From Croceibacterium_A sp044506885 (GTDB lineage: Bacteria; Pseudomonadota; Alphaproteobacteria; Sphingomonadales; Sphingomonadaceae): a stretch of DNA of 64,000 nt. The position numbers and the translations under genes are program-made. Under the pieces are notes generated by a model. The model saw only the letters and a list, made by a program, of their open reading frames with translations. It ran no database searches and was not told the DNA's origin. Below, piece by piece: positions 25,755-34,301 of the stretch; position 1 is the first letter of the stretch; each line of letters begins with the position of its first letter. Location of the stretch: NCBI GenBank assembly GCA_044506885.1, contig JBIQKC010000003.1:57187-121186 (forward strand), read 5' to 3'.

Positions 25755-25943
25755 TCAGCACGACGACCGCGCCGCGCGATAGGTATCGGGCGCGGATGCG
25801 TCGGCGCGGTCTTTCAGGTGGCTGACGCAATCCGGCTGCGACCGCATCGCCACATAGACCAGATGGGCGTTGGCGAGCAGCACCGCGGCGAGCGCCGCCA
25901 GCGCCAGCCAGACATAGAACCGGCGGGAGCGGGGGAGGATCAT
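25755..25943 (-). CDS. Small single-span membrane protein downstream of ccoP
   Basis: A 62-residue protein with a basic N-terminus (MILPRSRRF), one hydrophobic helix (about residues 9-31) and a polar C-terminal tail containing two cysteines. Its ATG overlaps the ccoP stop as ATGA, so it is translated with the oxidase genes. It is too short for CcoH/FixH and lacks the CcoS signature. I do not recognise the family; an assembly or stability factor is a guess from context. Confidence 0.65.
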   Translation of the reverse strand: MILPRSRRFYVWLALAALAAVLLANAHLVYVAMRSQPDCVSHLKDRADASAPDTYRAARSSC

Positions 25944-26818
25944 CGCGCCTGCGCCTTGTCGAGCAGATAGACCGTCAGCAGCTTGCGCTCCGCCGCGCTC
26001 AGCCGCGTTTCCCAGGCCGGCATCTCGCCCTGGCGGCCGTTGACGACGATCGCATGGATTGCGCCGATGCCGGAGCCATGGAGCGAGACAGCATCGGTCA
26101 GGTCGGGCGCGCCGAAGCTCTGGTCGCCCTTGCCGTCGGGCCCGTGGCAGATCGCGCAGTTGTCGGCGAACACCGCGGCCCCGGCGGCGATCTCGTCCGG
26201 CGCTTTCGCCGCCCACTGACCATCCGACAGCGACTTCACGTAGTTCGCCACCGCCAGCGCGGCGTCCGCATCGATCAGCCCGTCGCGCCCGAAAGCCATC
26301 ATCTGGCTGACGCGCGTTTCGGGATGACCGGCGCTGTTGATGCCGACGCGAATCGTCTGTTCGATCGCTTCGGGGCTGCCGCCCCACAGCCAGTCGCCAT
26401 CGACGAGGCTGGGATAGCCGGGCGTGCCCGTGGCGTCGGTGCCGTGACAGGCGGCGCAGTTGTCGCCGAACAGCCGCGCGCCGTCCTCGCGCACTTTCGC
26501 CATCAGGCCCGCATCGGCGCGGATGGCCTCATGGTCGAGCGCCTCGATCCGATCGAGCCACACCGCCCGCTCCGCGCTCGCCCGCGCCACGTTCCCGTCG
26601 ACCACTTCCCTGTCGTCGTAACCGAGCAGGCCGCGCGTGAAGCCAACGCCGGTCGGCCACGCGGGCATCAGGACCCAGTACCCGAGCGAGAACAGCGCGG
26701 TTCCGATCAGAAAGAACCATACCGGCCAGGGCACCGGAGTGTTGAGTTCCTTGATCCCGTTCCACTCGTGGCCGGTGGTCATGTGCCCGCTGTGCGGATC
26801 GCGTTCGCCTAGGCCCAC
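25940..26818 (-). CDS. ccoP: cbb3 cytochrome c oxidase subunit III (dihaem CcoP)
   Basis: A 292-residue membrane-anchored dihaem cytochrome c that passes electrons to the CcoNO core. The N-terminal TTGHEWNGIKELNTPVP segment is the CcoP hallmark. A membrane helix (about residues 31-51) follows, then two c-haem sites CAACH (121-125) and CAICH (221-225), each in its own cytochrome c domain. GTG 26818 is preferred because GAGG lies seven bases upstream; it overlaps the end of ccoQ by ten bases. The gene is coupled to the small membrane gene after it. Confidence 0.95.
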   Translation of the reverse strand: MGLGERDPHSGHMTTGHEWNGIKELNTPVPWPVWFFLIGTALFSLGYWVLMPAWPTGVGFTRGLLGYDDREVVDGNVARASAERAVWLDRIEALDHEAIRADAGLMAKVREDGARLFGDNCAACHGTDATGTPGYPSLVDGDWLWGGSPEAIEQTIRVGINSAGHPETRVSQMMAFGRDGLIDADAALAVANYVKSLSDGQWAAKAPDEIAAGAAVFADNCAICHGPDGKGDQSFGAPDLTDAVSLHGSGIGAIHAIVVNGRQGEMPAWETRLSAAERKLLTVYLLDKAQAR

Positions 26819-26982
26819 GGCTTGTCCTCGTCGTCTTCGATGATGTCGCGCGCGGCTTTGTCGAACCGGTCCTTGTTGGCGGGCCAGCAGGCATAGAGCA
26901 GCGCCGCCGCCGACAGGGCGATCAGGTAGAACAGCCCCCAGGACTTGGAGAAGGCGACCAGCGTGTCGTGATCGAGGTTCAT
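26809..26982 (-). CDS. ccoQ: cbb3 oxidase subunit CcoQ
   Basis: A 57-residue protein with one membrane helix (about residues 14-33, GLFYLIALSAAALLYACWPA) followed by a charged tail NKDRFDKAARDIIEDDEDKP, the standard CcoQ layout. CcoQ stabilises the oxidase complex. The start ATG overlaps the ccoO stop (ATGA) and the stop lies inside the ccoP start region. Confidence 0.92.
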   Translation of the reverse strand: MNLDHDTLVAFSKSWGLFYLIALSAAALLYACWPANKDRFDKAARDIIEDDEDKPWA

Positions 26983-27719
26983 TGCGCCCCGCCCTCCTGC
27001 CGCTCTTCGCCCGGCTCGTGCGCCGCATCGCTCAGCTTGCCGAGGATCTGGAGATAGGCGACCAGCGCGTCCATCTCGGTCACCACCCGCGGATTGCCGT
27101 CGAAGCCGCGCGCATTGGTCGCCTGGCCATAGCGTTCGACCAGGCCCGTCTTGGCCAGATCCGGCGAAGCCTGCGCGCGCGCATCGGCGGTAGCGTTTTC
27201 GATCATGGCGTCGGTATAGGGCACGCCCACCGCGCGCTGGGCGCGCAGGTTGTCGCCCAGCCCCTCCACCCGCAGTTCGTTGCGCGCGAGCCATGCGTAT
27301 GCCGGCATGACCGATTGCGGCACCACCGCGCGCGGATCGATCAGGTGCTCGACATGCCACTGGTCGGAATACTTGCCGCCCACGCGCGCGAGGTCGGGCC
27401 CGGTCCGCTTGGAGCCCCACAGCATCGGATGATCGTACTGCGATTCCACCGCCAGCGAGTAGGGGCCGTAGCGCTCCACCTCGTCCCGCAGGGTGCGGAT
27501 CATCTGCGAATGGCAGGCATAGCAGCCCTCGCGGATGTAGATGTCGCGGCCGGCCAGTTCGAGCGGGGTATAGACGCGCATGTCGGGGTCGTGCTCGACC
27601 GTCTCGTCGATGGTGAACAGCGGCGCGATCTCCACCGCTCCGCCGATGCTCGCCACCAGCATGATCGCCACGGCGAGGCCGACCGACTTGCGTTCCAGAT
27701 TGTAGTGCGTTCCGAACAT
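26979..27719 (-). CDS. ccoO: cbb3 cytochrome c oxidase subunit II (monohaem CcoO)
   Basis: A 246-residue membrane-anchored cytochrome c with N-terminal helix (about residues 12-34), the haem site CYACH (66-70) in GRDIYIREGCYACHSQMIR, and the downstream GPDLARVGGKYSDQWH and PQSVMPAYAWL segments typical of FixO, the latter supplying the axial Met. ATG 27719 is five bases after the ccoN stop. The frame extends upstream into ccoN, but that part is a shadow. Confidence 0.95.
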   Translation of the reverse strand: MFGTHYNLERKSVGLAVAIMLVASIGGAVEIAPLFTIDETVEHDPDMRVYTPLELAGRDIYIREGCYACHSQMIRTLRDEVERYGPYSLAVESQYDHPMLWGSKRTGPDLARVGGKYSDQWHVEHLIDPRAVVPQSVMPAYAWLARNELRVEGLGDNLRAQRAVGVPYTDAMIENATADARAQASPDLAKTGLVERYGQATNARGFDGNPRVVTEMDALVAYLQILGKLSDAAHEPGEERQEGGAQ

Positions 27720-27724
27720 CGCCG

Positions 27725-29362
27725 TTACTCCGCCGGCTCGAGCGCCGGGGCGGGCATGTCTTCCTGCCCCGCGGGCGCGCCGGCGGGCCGGCGTATCGTC
27801 ATCCACACGTTGTAGCAGCCGATCACGGCGCCGGTCAGGAACAGCAGGCCGCCGATGGCGCGGGCGATATAGTACGGGTGCATCGCCTCCATCGATTCGA
27901 TGAACGAATAGGCGAGCGTCCCGCTTTCGTTATAGGTGCGCCACATCAGGCCCTGGATGATGCCCGAGTTCCACATCGCGAAGACGTAGATCAGCGTCCC
28001 GGCGAGAGCCAACCAGAAGTGCGCCTCCACCAGCGCGGGCGAATACATCCGCTCGCGCTTCCACAGCCACGGAACCAGCGCGTAGATCGAGCCGAACGTG
28101 ATCAGCGCCACCCAGCCCATCGCCCCGGCGTGGACGTGGCCGATGGTCCAGTCGGTATAGTGCGACAGCGCATTGACCGAACGGATCGCCATGAACGACC
28201 CCTCGAACGTCGACAGGCCGTAGAACACCGCCGCCATCATCATGAAGCGCAGCGTGGCGTCGTCGCGCACCTTGTGCCACGCGCCGTTGAGCGTCAGCAG
28301 CGCATTGGCCGCCGCGATCCACGACGGCACCAGCAGCATGACCGAAAAGGTCATGCCCAGCGTCTGCACCCATTGCGGCAGCGCGGTGTAGTGCAGGTGG
28401 TGCGAACCGGCCCACATGTAGAAGAAGGTGATGCCCCAGAAGCCGATGATCGACATGCGATAGGAATAGATCGGCCGCTCCGCCCGCTTGGGCAGATAGT
28501 AGTACAGCATGCCGAGGAACCCGGCGGTGAGGAAGAACGCCACCGCATTGTGGCCGTACCACCACTGCGTCATCGCATCCTGCACGCCGGAGAAGGCCGA
28601 ATAGCTCTTCGCCCCGCCGAACGAGACCGGCACCGCCAGGTTGTTGACCACGTGGAGCAGAGCCACGACGAGGATGAAGGCGAGATAGTACCAGTTGGCG
28701 ACGTAGATATGCGGTTCCTTGCGCCGCGCCAGCGTGCGCAGGTAGAGCGCCAGATAGGTCACCCACACGATCACCAGCCAGATGTCGGCGTACCATTCGG
28801 GCTCGGCATATTCCTTCGACTGGGTGATGCCGATGAAATAGCCGCTGACCGCCAGTAGGCAGAACAGGTTGTAGCCGACGAGCACGAACCACGGGCTGAA
28901 CTGGTCGGGCATGCGCGCGCGAGAAGTGCGCTGCATGACGTGGAACGAGGTCGCGATCAGCGCATTGCCGCCGAAGCCGAAGATCACGCCGGTGGTATGC
29001 GCGGGGCGCAGCCGTCCGAAGCTCGACCACGCGGCGTCGAACGTGAGTTCGGGAAAAGCCAGCAGCCAGGCGACCCAGTCGCCGATGAACATCCCGAACA
29101 CCGCCCACAGCATGGCGATGACCACGCCCGCCTTGCTGGGATCGTCGTAGTAGGACTTGAGCCTTTCGGGATTCGGTTCCGGCGCCCACAAGGCTCCGAT
29201 TACCGGCAGCAGCACGACGCCGGCGAAGAGCATGACCAGATAGCCGTGCGTCCCGAAGCCGCCATGCGGATCCGCGGCCGCCATGAGCAGCCCCGCCAGG
29301 ATCAGCGCGCACAGAAAGCCGAACGCAAGCTTGCGTTCGAAAACCGTCAACTGCGAAACCAT
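27725..29362 (-). CDS. ccoN: cbb3 cytochrome c oxidase catalytic subunit I (CcoN)
   Basis: A 545-residue haem-copper oxidase subunit with about 12 membrane helices. Histidine ligands are visible in the expected segments, for example ATSFHVMQ, WYGHNAVAFF, GSHHLHYT and GHVHAGAMGW. It reduces oxygen at the low-spin haem b / haem b3-CuB site and is the high-affinity terminal oxidase for low oxygen. ATG 29362 follows GGAGG and begins MVSQLTVFERK; the open frame continues upstream but without family similarity. An Fnr-like box lies about 150 bases upstream. Confidence 0.96.
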   Translation of the reverse strand: MVSQLTVFERKLAFGFLCALILAGLLMAAADPHGGFGTHGYLVMLFAGVVLLPVIGALWAPEPNPERLKSYYDDPSKAGVVIAMLWAVFGMFIGDWVAWLLAFPELTFDAAWSSFGRLRPAHTTGVIFGFGGNALIATSFHVMQRTSRARMPDQFSPWFVLVGYNLFCLLAVSGYFIGITQSKEYAEPEWYADIWLVIVWVTYLALYLRTLARRKEPHIYVANWYYLAFILVVALLHVVNNLAVPVSFGGAKSYSAFSGVQDAMTQWWYGHNAVAFFLTAGFLGMLYYYLPKRAERPIYSYRMSIIGFWGITFFYMWAGSHHLHYTALPQWVQTLGMTFSVMLLVPSWIAAANALLTLNGAWHKVRDDATLRFMMMAAVFYGLSTFEGSFMAIRSVNALSHYTDWTIGHVHAGAMGWVALITFGSIYALVPWLWKRERMYSPALVEAHFWLALAGTLIYVFAMWNSGIIQGLMWRTYNESGTLAYSFIESMEAMHPYYIARAIGGLLFLTGAVIGCYNVWMTIRRPAGAPAGQEDMPAPALEPAE

Positions 29363-29510
29363 GTCGACGCCAACCTCCGTCGGCGGGCCGCATTCCCGCC
29401 ATCCGAAACCTGCCCGGCGCGCGCGACGCCGAACCGCGACCGCCGCGCTACGGACCGAAAGCCCATGCCGCGACGCAGCTTCTCCCCTAGGACCCGCCAA
29501 GGCGGAAACA

Positions 29511-29524
29511 ATGATCTGGATCAA
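29511..29524 (-). promoter_or_regulatory. Fnr/FixK-type box upstream of ccoNOQP
   Basis: On the minus strand the site reads TTGATCCAGATCAT, matching the Fnr/FixK consensus TTGAT-N4-ATCAA at nine of ten defined positions. It is 149-162 bases upstream of the ccoN ATG. Activation of cbb3 operons by Fnr or FixK under low oxygen is well established in alphaproteobacteria. The rest of the 29363-29634 gap shows no gene. Confidence 0.7.
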
Positions 29525-29634
29525 ACTCCGGCGGAACGCCAGACGCTTCGGCCCCAGTCACCGCGCGGCAGAAGCGAGGGCGGCCGGTGCGCCACTGGTA
29601 AGTACGCGCGCTGCCCGCTAGTCACGCAGCGGTT

Positions 29635-29719
29635 GCGGGTGTGGCGGAATGGTAGACGCCGGGGACTTAAAATCCCCTGTCCTGTGGACGTGCCGGTTCG
29701 AGTCCGGCCACCCGCACCA
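29635..29719 (+). tRNA. tRNA-Leu (anticodon UAA), CCA encoded
   Basis: An 85-base class II tRNA. The acceptor stem gcgggtg pairs with cacccgc and ends with discriminator A and genomic CCA. The anticodon arm ggggacttaaaatcccc carries TAA at 29668-29670. A variable arm (about 29676-29690) and a T-arm with ggttcgagtcc are present. It is oriented toward the PilZ gene. Confidence 0.96.
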
Positions 29720-29829
29720 GATCGACCGTCGCCGGATCTTGCCTCTTCGCTGCGGGTTTGCCCCTAAGGTTGCGCAAACGAAGATTTTGCGGAGGCCGCT
29801 GTAGTTCGTCCGCCAGGAGGGACAGGGGC

Positions 29830-30462
29830 ATGGCGGTCGAACCGGCAAGCGAACGCAAATACGAACACGAGGACAAGGATCCGCGCGGCGCACCGCGTGT
29901 CGCGCTGTTGATTCGCGCGGCGAAAATCACCTGTCCCGAAGGCGAATTCCTGTGCGTGGTGCAGGACGTTTCCGAAACCGGCTTCAGCGCCCGGCTGTTT
30001 CACCCGCTGCCCGCGACGGACGATCTGGTGCTGGAGATGCCCAACGAGGACCGGCATCCGATCGAGCTGATATGGGAGAGCGACAGCCGCGCGGGCTTCC
30101 GCTTCCGCGAGCAGCAGGAGATGGACCGGCTCATTGCCTCCCCGAGCCCGTTTCCCAAGCGGCCCCTGAGGGTCAAGCTGCGCATCGCCGGCGAACTCGG
30201 CCTCGGCCAGCGCCGGGCGCATGCGACGCTGCACAACCTGTCGCAGCACGGCGCGAGAGTGCACACGGCGGAACTGCTGGCGCTGGGCCAGCGGCTGACG
30301 CTGAGCATGCCGGGACTTCCGCGCATCGCCGCGCGCGTGCGCTGGCGGCGGGGGGAAGCGCATGGCCTGAGCTTCGACGAGACGTTCCGGTACGCAGACT
30401 TCGCGGAAACCGTTTTTCGCCTCCAGCGCCAGATGCGCGACCGAAACCGGGACGGCCATTAA
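29830..30462 (+). CDS. Protein with two PilZ-like domains
   Basis: A 210-residue cytoplasmic protein with two tandem PilZ-type units: the first around PRVALLIRAAKI and VVQDVSETGFSARL (about residues 27-110), the second around RPLRVKLRIAGEL and ATLHNLSQHGARVH (about 112-195). PilZ domains bind cyclic di-GMP through an RxxxR and a (D/N)xSxxG motif; both units keep the second motif (DVSETG, NLSQHG), but the arginine motif is degenerate, so binding is uncertain. ATG 29830 is preceded by GGAGG. It may control envelope or motility functions, possibly the sugar-related trio that follows after 58 bases. Confidence 0.78.
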   Translation: MAVEPASERKYEHEDKDPRGAPRVALLIRAAKITCPEGEFLCVVQDVSETGFSARLFHPLPATDDLVLEMPNEDRHPIELIWESDSRAGFRFREQQEMDRLIASPSPFPKRPLRVKLRIAGELGLGQRRAHATLHNLSQHGARVHTAELLALGQRLTLSMPGLPRIAARVRWRRGEAHGLSFDETFRYADFAETVFRLQRQMRDRNRDGH

Positions 30463-30520
30463 CCGTCATATAACCAATTTCCTTCACTCCCGCCGATGAA
30501 CGCAAGAACCGGGGGCGAGA

Positions 30521-32110
30521 GTGAGACTATCCGACAATGGCGCGCGGCGCGAAGTGGCGGTCGATGTGGCGATCATCGGCGCCGGGCCGGCCGGGCTGAC
30601 CGCCGGCTACCTGCTGACCAAGGCCGGCAAGTCGGTGGCCATAATCGAAAAGGACGCGACCTACGTGGGCGGCATCAGCCGCACGGTCGAACATGACGGC
30701 TATCGCTTCGACATCGGCGGGCACCGCTTCTTCTCCAAGAGCCAGCAGGTCGTGGACCTGTGGAACGAGATCCTGCCCGACGACTTCATCCAGCGTCCGC
30801 GGATGAGCCGCATCTACTACGAGGGCAAGTTCTACTCCTATCCGCTGCGCGCCTTCGAGGCGTTGCGCAATCTGGGGGTACTGCGCTCGGCTTTGTGCAT
30901 GGCGAGCTATCTCCAGTACAAGCTGTTCCCGATCAAGGAGGTGAAGAGCTTCGAGGACTGGACCTGCAACCAGTTCGGCAGGAAGCTCTATTCGATCTTC
31001 TTCAAGACCTACACCGAGAAGGTGTGGGGCATGCCGTGCGACGAGATGAGCGCCGACTGGGCCGCGCAGCGGATCAAGGGCCTGAGCCTGTGGGGCGCGG
31101 TGACCGACGGGCTCAGGCGCTCGCTCGGCCTCAACAAGCGGCCGAACGACGGGCAGGCGGTGAAGACGCTGCTGGAAACCTTCCGCTATCCGCGCCTCGG
31201 CCCCGGCATGATGTGGGAAGCCGCGCGCGACCGGATCGAGGAGCGCGGCAGCAAGGTGCTGATGGGCCATGCGCTGAAGCAGCTCGCCAGCGACGGGCAG
31301 GACGGCTGGCGGCTAACCGCCACCGGCCCGGATGGCGACGTGGTCATCCGCGCCGGCCACGCGATCAGCTCCGCACCGATGCGCGAACTGGCCGCGCGGC
31401 TGCATCCGCTGCCCGCAAGCACGGTCGAGGCCAGCCAGCTCAGGTATCGCGACTTCCTGACCGTGGCGCTGATGATCAGGTCGGAAGACCTGTTCCCCGA
31501 CAACTGGATCTACATCCACGACAGCAAGGTGAAGGTCGGCCGGGTGCAGAACTTCCGCTCGTGGTCGCCCGAGATGGTGCCCGATCCCGAGGTCGCCTGT
31601 GTCGGGCTCGAGTACTTCTGCTTCGAGGGCGACGGGCTGTGGTCGATGGCCGACGACGATCTCGTCGAGCTGGCCAGGAACGAGATGGCGATCCTCGGAC
31701 TGGTCTCGCCCGACAAGGTCATCGGCGGCGCCGTGGTCCGCCAGGAGAAGGCCTACCCGGTCTACGACGAGACCTACGCCGCGAACGTCGACGCGATGCG
31801 CAGCGAGCTCGAGGCGCGGCATCCGACGCTGCACCTGGTCGGGCGCAACGGCATGCACCGCTACAACAACCAGGACCACGCGATGATGACCGCGATGCTG
31901 ACGGTCGAGAACATCCTCGCCGGCAAGCGCGTCTACGACACCTGGTGCGTCAACGAAGACGCCGAATACCACGAAGCCGGCGACGAGGGCGCGGAAAAGG
32001 TGTTGCCCGCACGCGACACGCAGCCGGTGACCGAGGACCAGGCCGCGGCGCTCGCCTCGGTGCGCGAGGTGCCCGAGCGGATCGCCGCGTCGGACCGCAA
32101 GGCGGCGTGA
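30521..32110 (+). CDS. FAD-dependent oxidoreductase, UDP-galactopyranose-mutase/protoporphyrinogen-oxidase-like
   Basis: A 529-residue flavoprotein. The Rossmann motif GAGPAG (residues 20-25) is followed by an acidic strand end (AIIEKD) and the segment YRFDIGGHRFFSKS, which is characteristic of a family that often sits beside GtrA and glycosyltransferase genes. C-terminal FAD contact HRYNNQDHAMMTAM is present. GTG 30521 is the likely start, after a GGGGGCGA stretch. The stop overlaps the GtrA gene start (GTGA). A role in sugar-nucleotide or lipid-linked sugar chemistry is inferred from family and context; the substrate is unknown. Confidence 0.82.
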   Translation: MRLSDNGARREVAVDVAIIGAGPAGLTAGYLLTKAGKSVAIIEKDATYVGGISRTVEHDGYRFDIGGHRFFSKSQQVVDLWNEILPDDFIQRPRMSRIYYEGKFYSYPLRAFEALRNLGVLRSALCMASYLQYKLFPIKEVKSFEDWTCNQFGRKLYSIFFKTYTEKVWGMPCDEMSADWAAQRIKGLSLWGAVTDGLRRSLGLNKRPNDGQAVKTLLETFRYPRLGPGMMWEAARDRIEERGSKVLMGHALKQLASDGQDGWRLTATGPDGDVVIRAGHAISSAPMRELAARLHPLPASTVEASQLRYRDFLTVALMIRSEDLFPDNWIYIHDSKVKVGRVQNFRSWSPEMVPDPEVACVGLEYFCFEGDGLWSMADDDLVELARNEMAILGLVSPDKVIGGAVVRQEKAYPVYDETYAANVDAMRSELEARHPTLHLVGRNGMHRYNNQDHAMMTAMLTVENILAGKRVYDTWCVNEDAEYHEAGDEGAEKVLPARDTQPVTEDQAAALASVREVPERIAASDRKAA

Positions 32111-32544
32111 GCGGCGCGATGCTGGCGAGAATGATCGAGATCGCGGACGCGCGAATGGTCCGCTATCTGCTGGCGAGCGTAGGCGCGCTGGCGGTCGACA
32201 TGGGCTGCTTCCTCGGACTGCTCTCCGCCGGAATGTGGCCGACCGGTGCGTCGATGCTGGCATATTGCATGGGGATCGTCGCACACTGGCTGATGTCCAG
32301 CAGAGCGGTCTTCACGGACGGCGTGGCAAGTCGCGGCGCGGGACGCACGCGGCAAAAGGCGCTGTTCGTCAGCTCGGCATTGGTCGGGCTGGCTTTGACC
32401 GCGGGGATCGTCTGGCTGGGAGACATGGCTGCGGTGGACCCGCGCATCGCCAAGATGATGGCTATCGTGGTGAGCTTTTTCGCCACCTGGCTGCTGCGCA
32501 GCAGGATCGTGTTTCGTCCGAGTCGGGCAAGCTGCGAAGCCTGA
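32107..32544 (+). CDS. GtrA-family membrane protein
   Basis: A 145-residue protein with four membrane helices in the GtrA pattern: VRYLLASVGALAVDMGCFL, then SMLAYCMGIVAHWLMSSRAVF, then two more ending FFATWLLRSRIVF. GtrA proteins are thought to translocate polyprenyl-phosphate-linked sugars. The start is GTG 32107, overlapping the previous stop, or ATG 32119; the first gives coupling. It sits one base before the next gene. Confidence 0.85.
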   Translation: MSGAMLARMIEIADARMVRYLLASVGALAVDMGCFLGLLSAGMWPTGASMLAYCMGIVAHWLMSSRAVFTDGVASRGAGRTRQKALFVSSALVGLALTAGIVWLGDMAAVDPRIAKMMAIVVSFFATWLLRSRIVFRPSRASCEA

Positions 32545-32545
32545 A

Positions 32546-34297
32546 ATGTCTGACCGGGATTCGCCGCCCTGGGCACGCATGGCATTGGCGTGGCTCGCGG
32601 TTTCGTTGCTGCTGGTGATTGTCGGATGGGACCGGCTGGGAAGCTGGCGGTTTCCCGATCCCGACGACAGCCTGCGCCTGGTGCAGGTGCGCGATTTGCT
32701 GGCCGGGCAGCCCTGGTTCGATCTGCACCAGTATCGCATAAACCCCGGCAGCAGCGCCGTCATGCACTGGTCGCGTATTGTCGATGTTCCCCTTGTGGCC
32801 GTGATAGCCACTCTCGCCCCAATGCTCGGACAGCCTCTGGCCGAAGATGTCGCCGCGTTGATGGTGCCCCTGTTGACGCTTGGCGCGATCATGGCGGTGG
32901 TCGGCCTTCTGGCGTTCCGGCTGTTCGGCAAGGAGATTGCCGGTTTCGCCTGCCTGGCATGCGGGCTTTCGCCGATCTTGCTGGCGCAAGTGCAGCCATT
33001 GCGGATCGATCACCATGGCTGGCAGGTATTCATGGTCATCGCCGCCGTGGCCGCGCTTCTGAATTCCAGGCCACTGGTCGGAAGCGCGATTGCGGGCCTC
33101 GCCATGGCTGCTGGATTACTCATTTCTATCGAAACCTTGCCTCTTGCCGCAGCGTTCGCCGCCGTCATGCTCCTGCGCTGGCTGCGCGCGCCGGAACAGC
33201 AGTGGCGGCTGCCGGCATATCTGCTCGGCCTGGCCGGCGGGCTTGTCGCTTTTTTTGCACTGACACGCGGCTTCGCGGACCCGTCGCAATATTGCGACGC
33301 CATTGCGCCCGCGCATCTGCTGTTCTTCGTCCTCGTGGCGCTGGCATCGTCCGGCCTGGCGGCGTTGCGCAACCTGCCGCGTGTTGCCTTGGTGGGCTTG
33401 CTCGGCCTTTCCGGCGCCGCGGCGCTGGCCGCTTTCCTCTATGCCGCACCGGCCTGCCTCAACGGCCCCTTCGGGTCGCTGGACCCGTTGGTCCGGGAAT
33501 ACTGGTACCTGAACGTGTTCGAGGGACGGCCGGCCTGGATTCAGCCCTACGACCGCTCCGTACCCGTCGTCCTCCAGGCGCTGGTCGCCCTGACCGCCAC
33601 CATTGTCATATGGCGCCAGAGCACCGGATCGGCGCGCGAATGGTGGCTCGATTACGTCCTGCTTTTCACAGCGGCACTGATCGGCGGCTTGCTGGTTTGG
33701 CGGTCGATGGCATTCGTCGGCGTCCTGTCTGCCTTGCCCAACGGCTGGATAATCCACCGCGTGCTGCTTCGTTATCGTTCGGGCGCGACAATACTTGCGC
33801 GCCTGGGAACCATAGTCGCGGCGATCTGTGTTCTGGTGCCGATGTCACCGGTCCAGGCTTTCAAGATGGCCCTGCCGTCGGAGCGATCAAACGTGACGAG
33901 CACGATCGGCCTGTCGAGTTGCGACCTCGACCCGAGCGTGATGCAACTCGACGGCTTGGCCCCGGCGACGGTTTTCGCCCCGATCGACATCGGCCCTTCG
34001 ATCCTGGAGCACACGCGCCACAGCGTGGTCGCGACCGGTCATCATCGTGCGCAGTCGGCGATGCGCGATGTGATCGACGCCTTCATGAAACCGGACACGG
34101 CGGCGCATGCAATAATTTCAGGCCACGGCGCGCAATATGTCGTCATCTGCACCGATCTTGCAGAACCGCGAATATACTCCAATGATGCGCCCGATGGATT
34201 AATGGCGCACCTCCTGAACGAAGAGGTTCCGGACTGGCTTGAGGAAGTCACGCTCGACACGCCGCCGACATTCAAGGTCTGGCGGATTACGCGCTAA
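32546..34297 (+). CDS. Polytopic membrane protein, possible GT-C-type glycosyltransferase
   Basis: A 583-residue protein with about 10-12 predicted membrane spans and a soluble C-terminal domain (about residues 440-583). After the first helix comes PDPDDSLRLVQVRDLL (D38, D40, D41), similar to the acidic metal-binding loop of GT-C enzymes such as STT3/PglB, and later QPLRIDHHGWQVF (D155-H156-H157) in the second loop. These features suggest transfer of a lipid-linked sugar at the outer face of the inner membrane, but the family is not certain. Codon use is looser than in neighbours, notably AT-richer toward the 3' end. It is the last gene of a compact three-gene unit. Confidence 0.7.
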   Translation: MSDRDSPPWARMALAWLAVSLLLVIVGWDRLGSWRFPDPDDSLRLVQVRDLLAGQPWFDLHQYRINPGSSAVMHWSRIVDVPLVAVIATLAPMLGQPLAEDVAALMVPLLTLGAIMAVVGLLAFRLFGKEIAGFACLACGLSPILLAQVQPLRIDHHGWQVFMVIAAVAALLNSRPLVGSAIAGLAMAAGLLISIETLPLAAAFAAVMLLRWLRAPEQQWRLPAYLLGLAGGLVAFFALTRGFADPSQYCDAIAPAHLLFFVLVALASSGLAALRNLPRVALVGLLGLSGAAALAAFLYAAPACLNGPFGSLDPLVREYWYLNVFEGRPAWIQPYDRSVPVVLQALVALTATIVIWRQSTGSAREWWLDYVLLFTAALIGGLLVWRSMAFVGVLSALPNGWIIHRVLLRYRSGATILARLGTIVAAICVLVPMSPVQAFKMALPSERSNVTSTIGLSSCDLDPSVMQLDGLAPATVFAPIDIGPSILEHTRHSVVATGHHRAQSAMRDVIDAFMKPDTAAHAIISGHGAQYVVICTDLAEPRIYSNDAPDGLMAHLLNEEVPDWLEEVTLDTPPTFKVWRITR

Positions 34298-34301
34298 CCG
34301 C

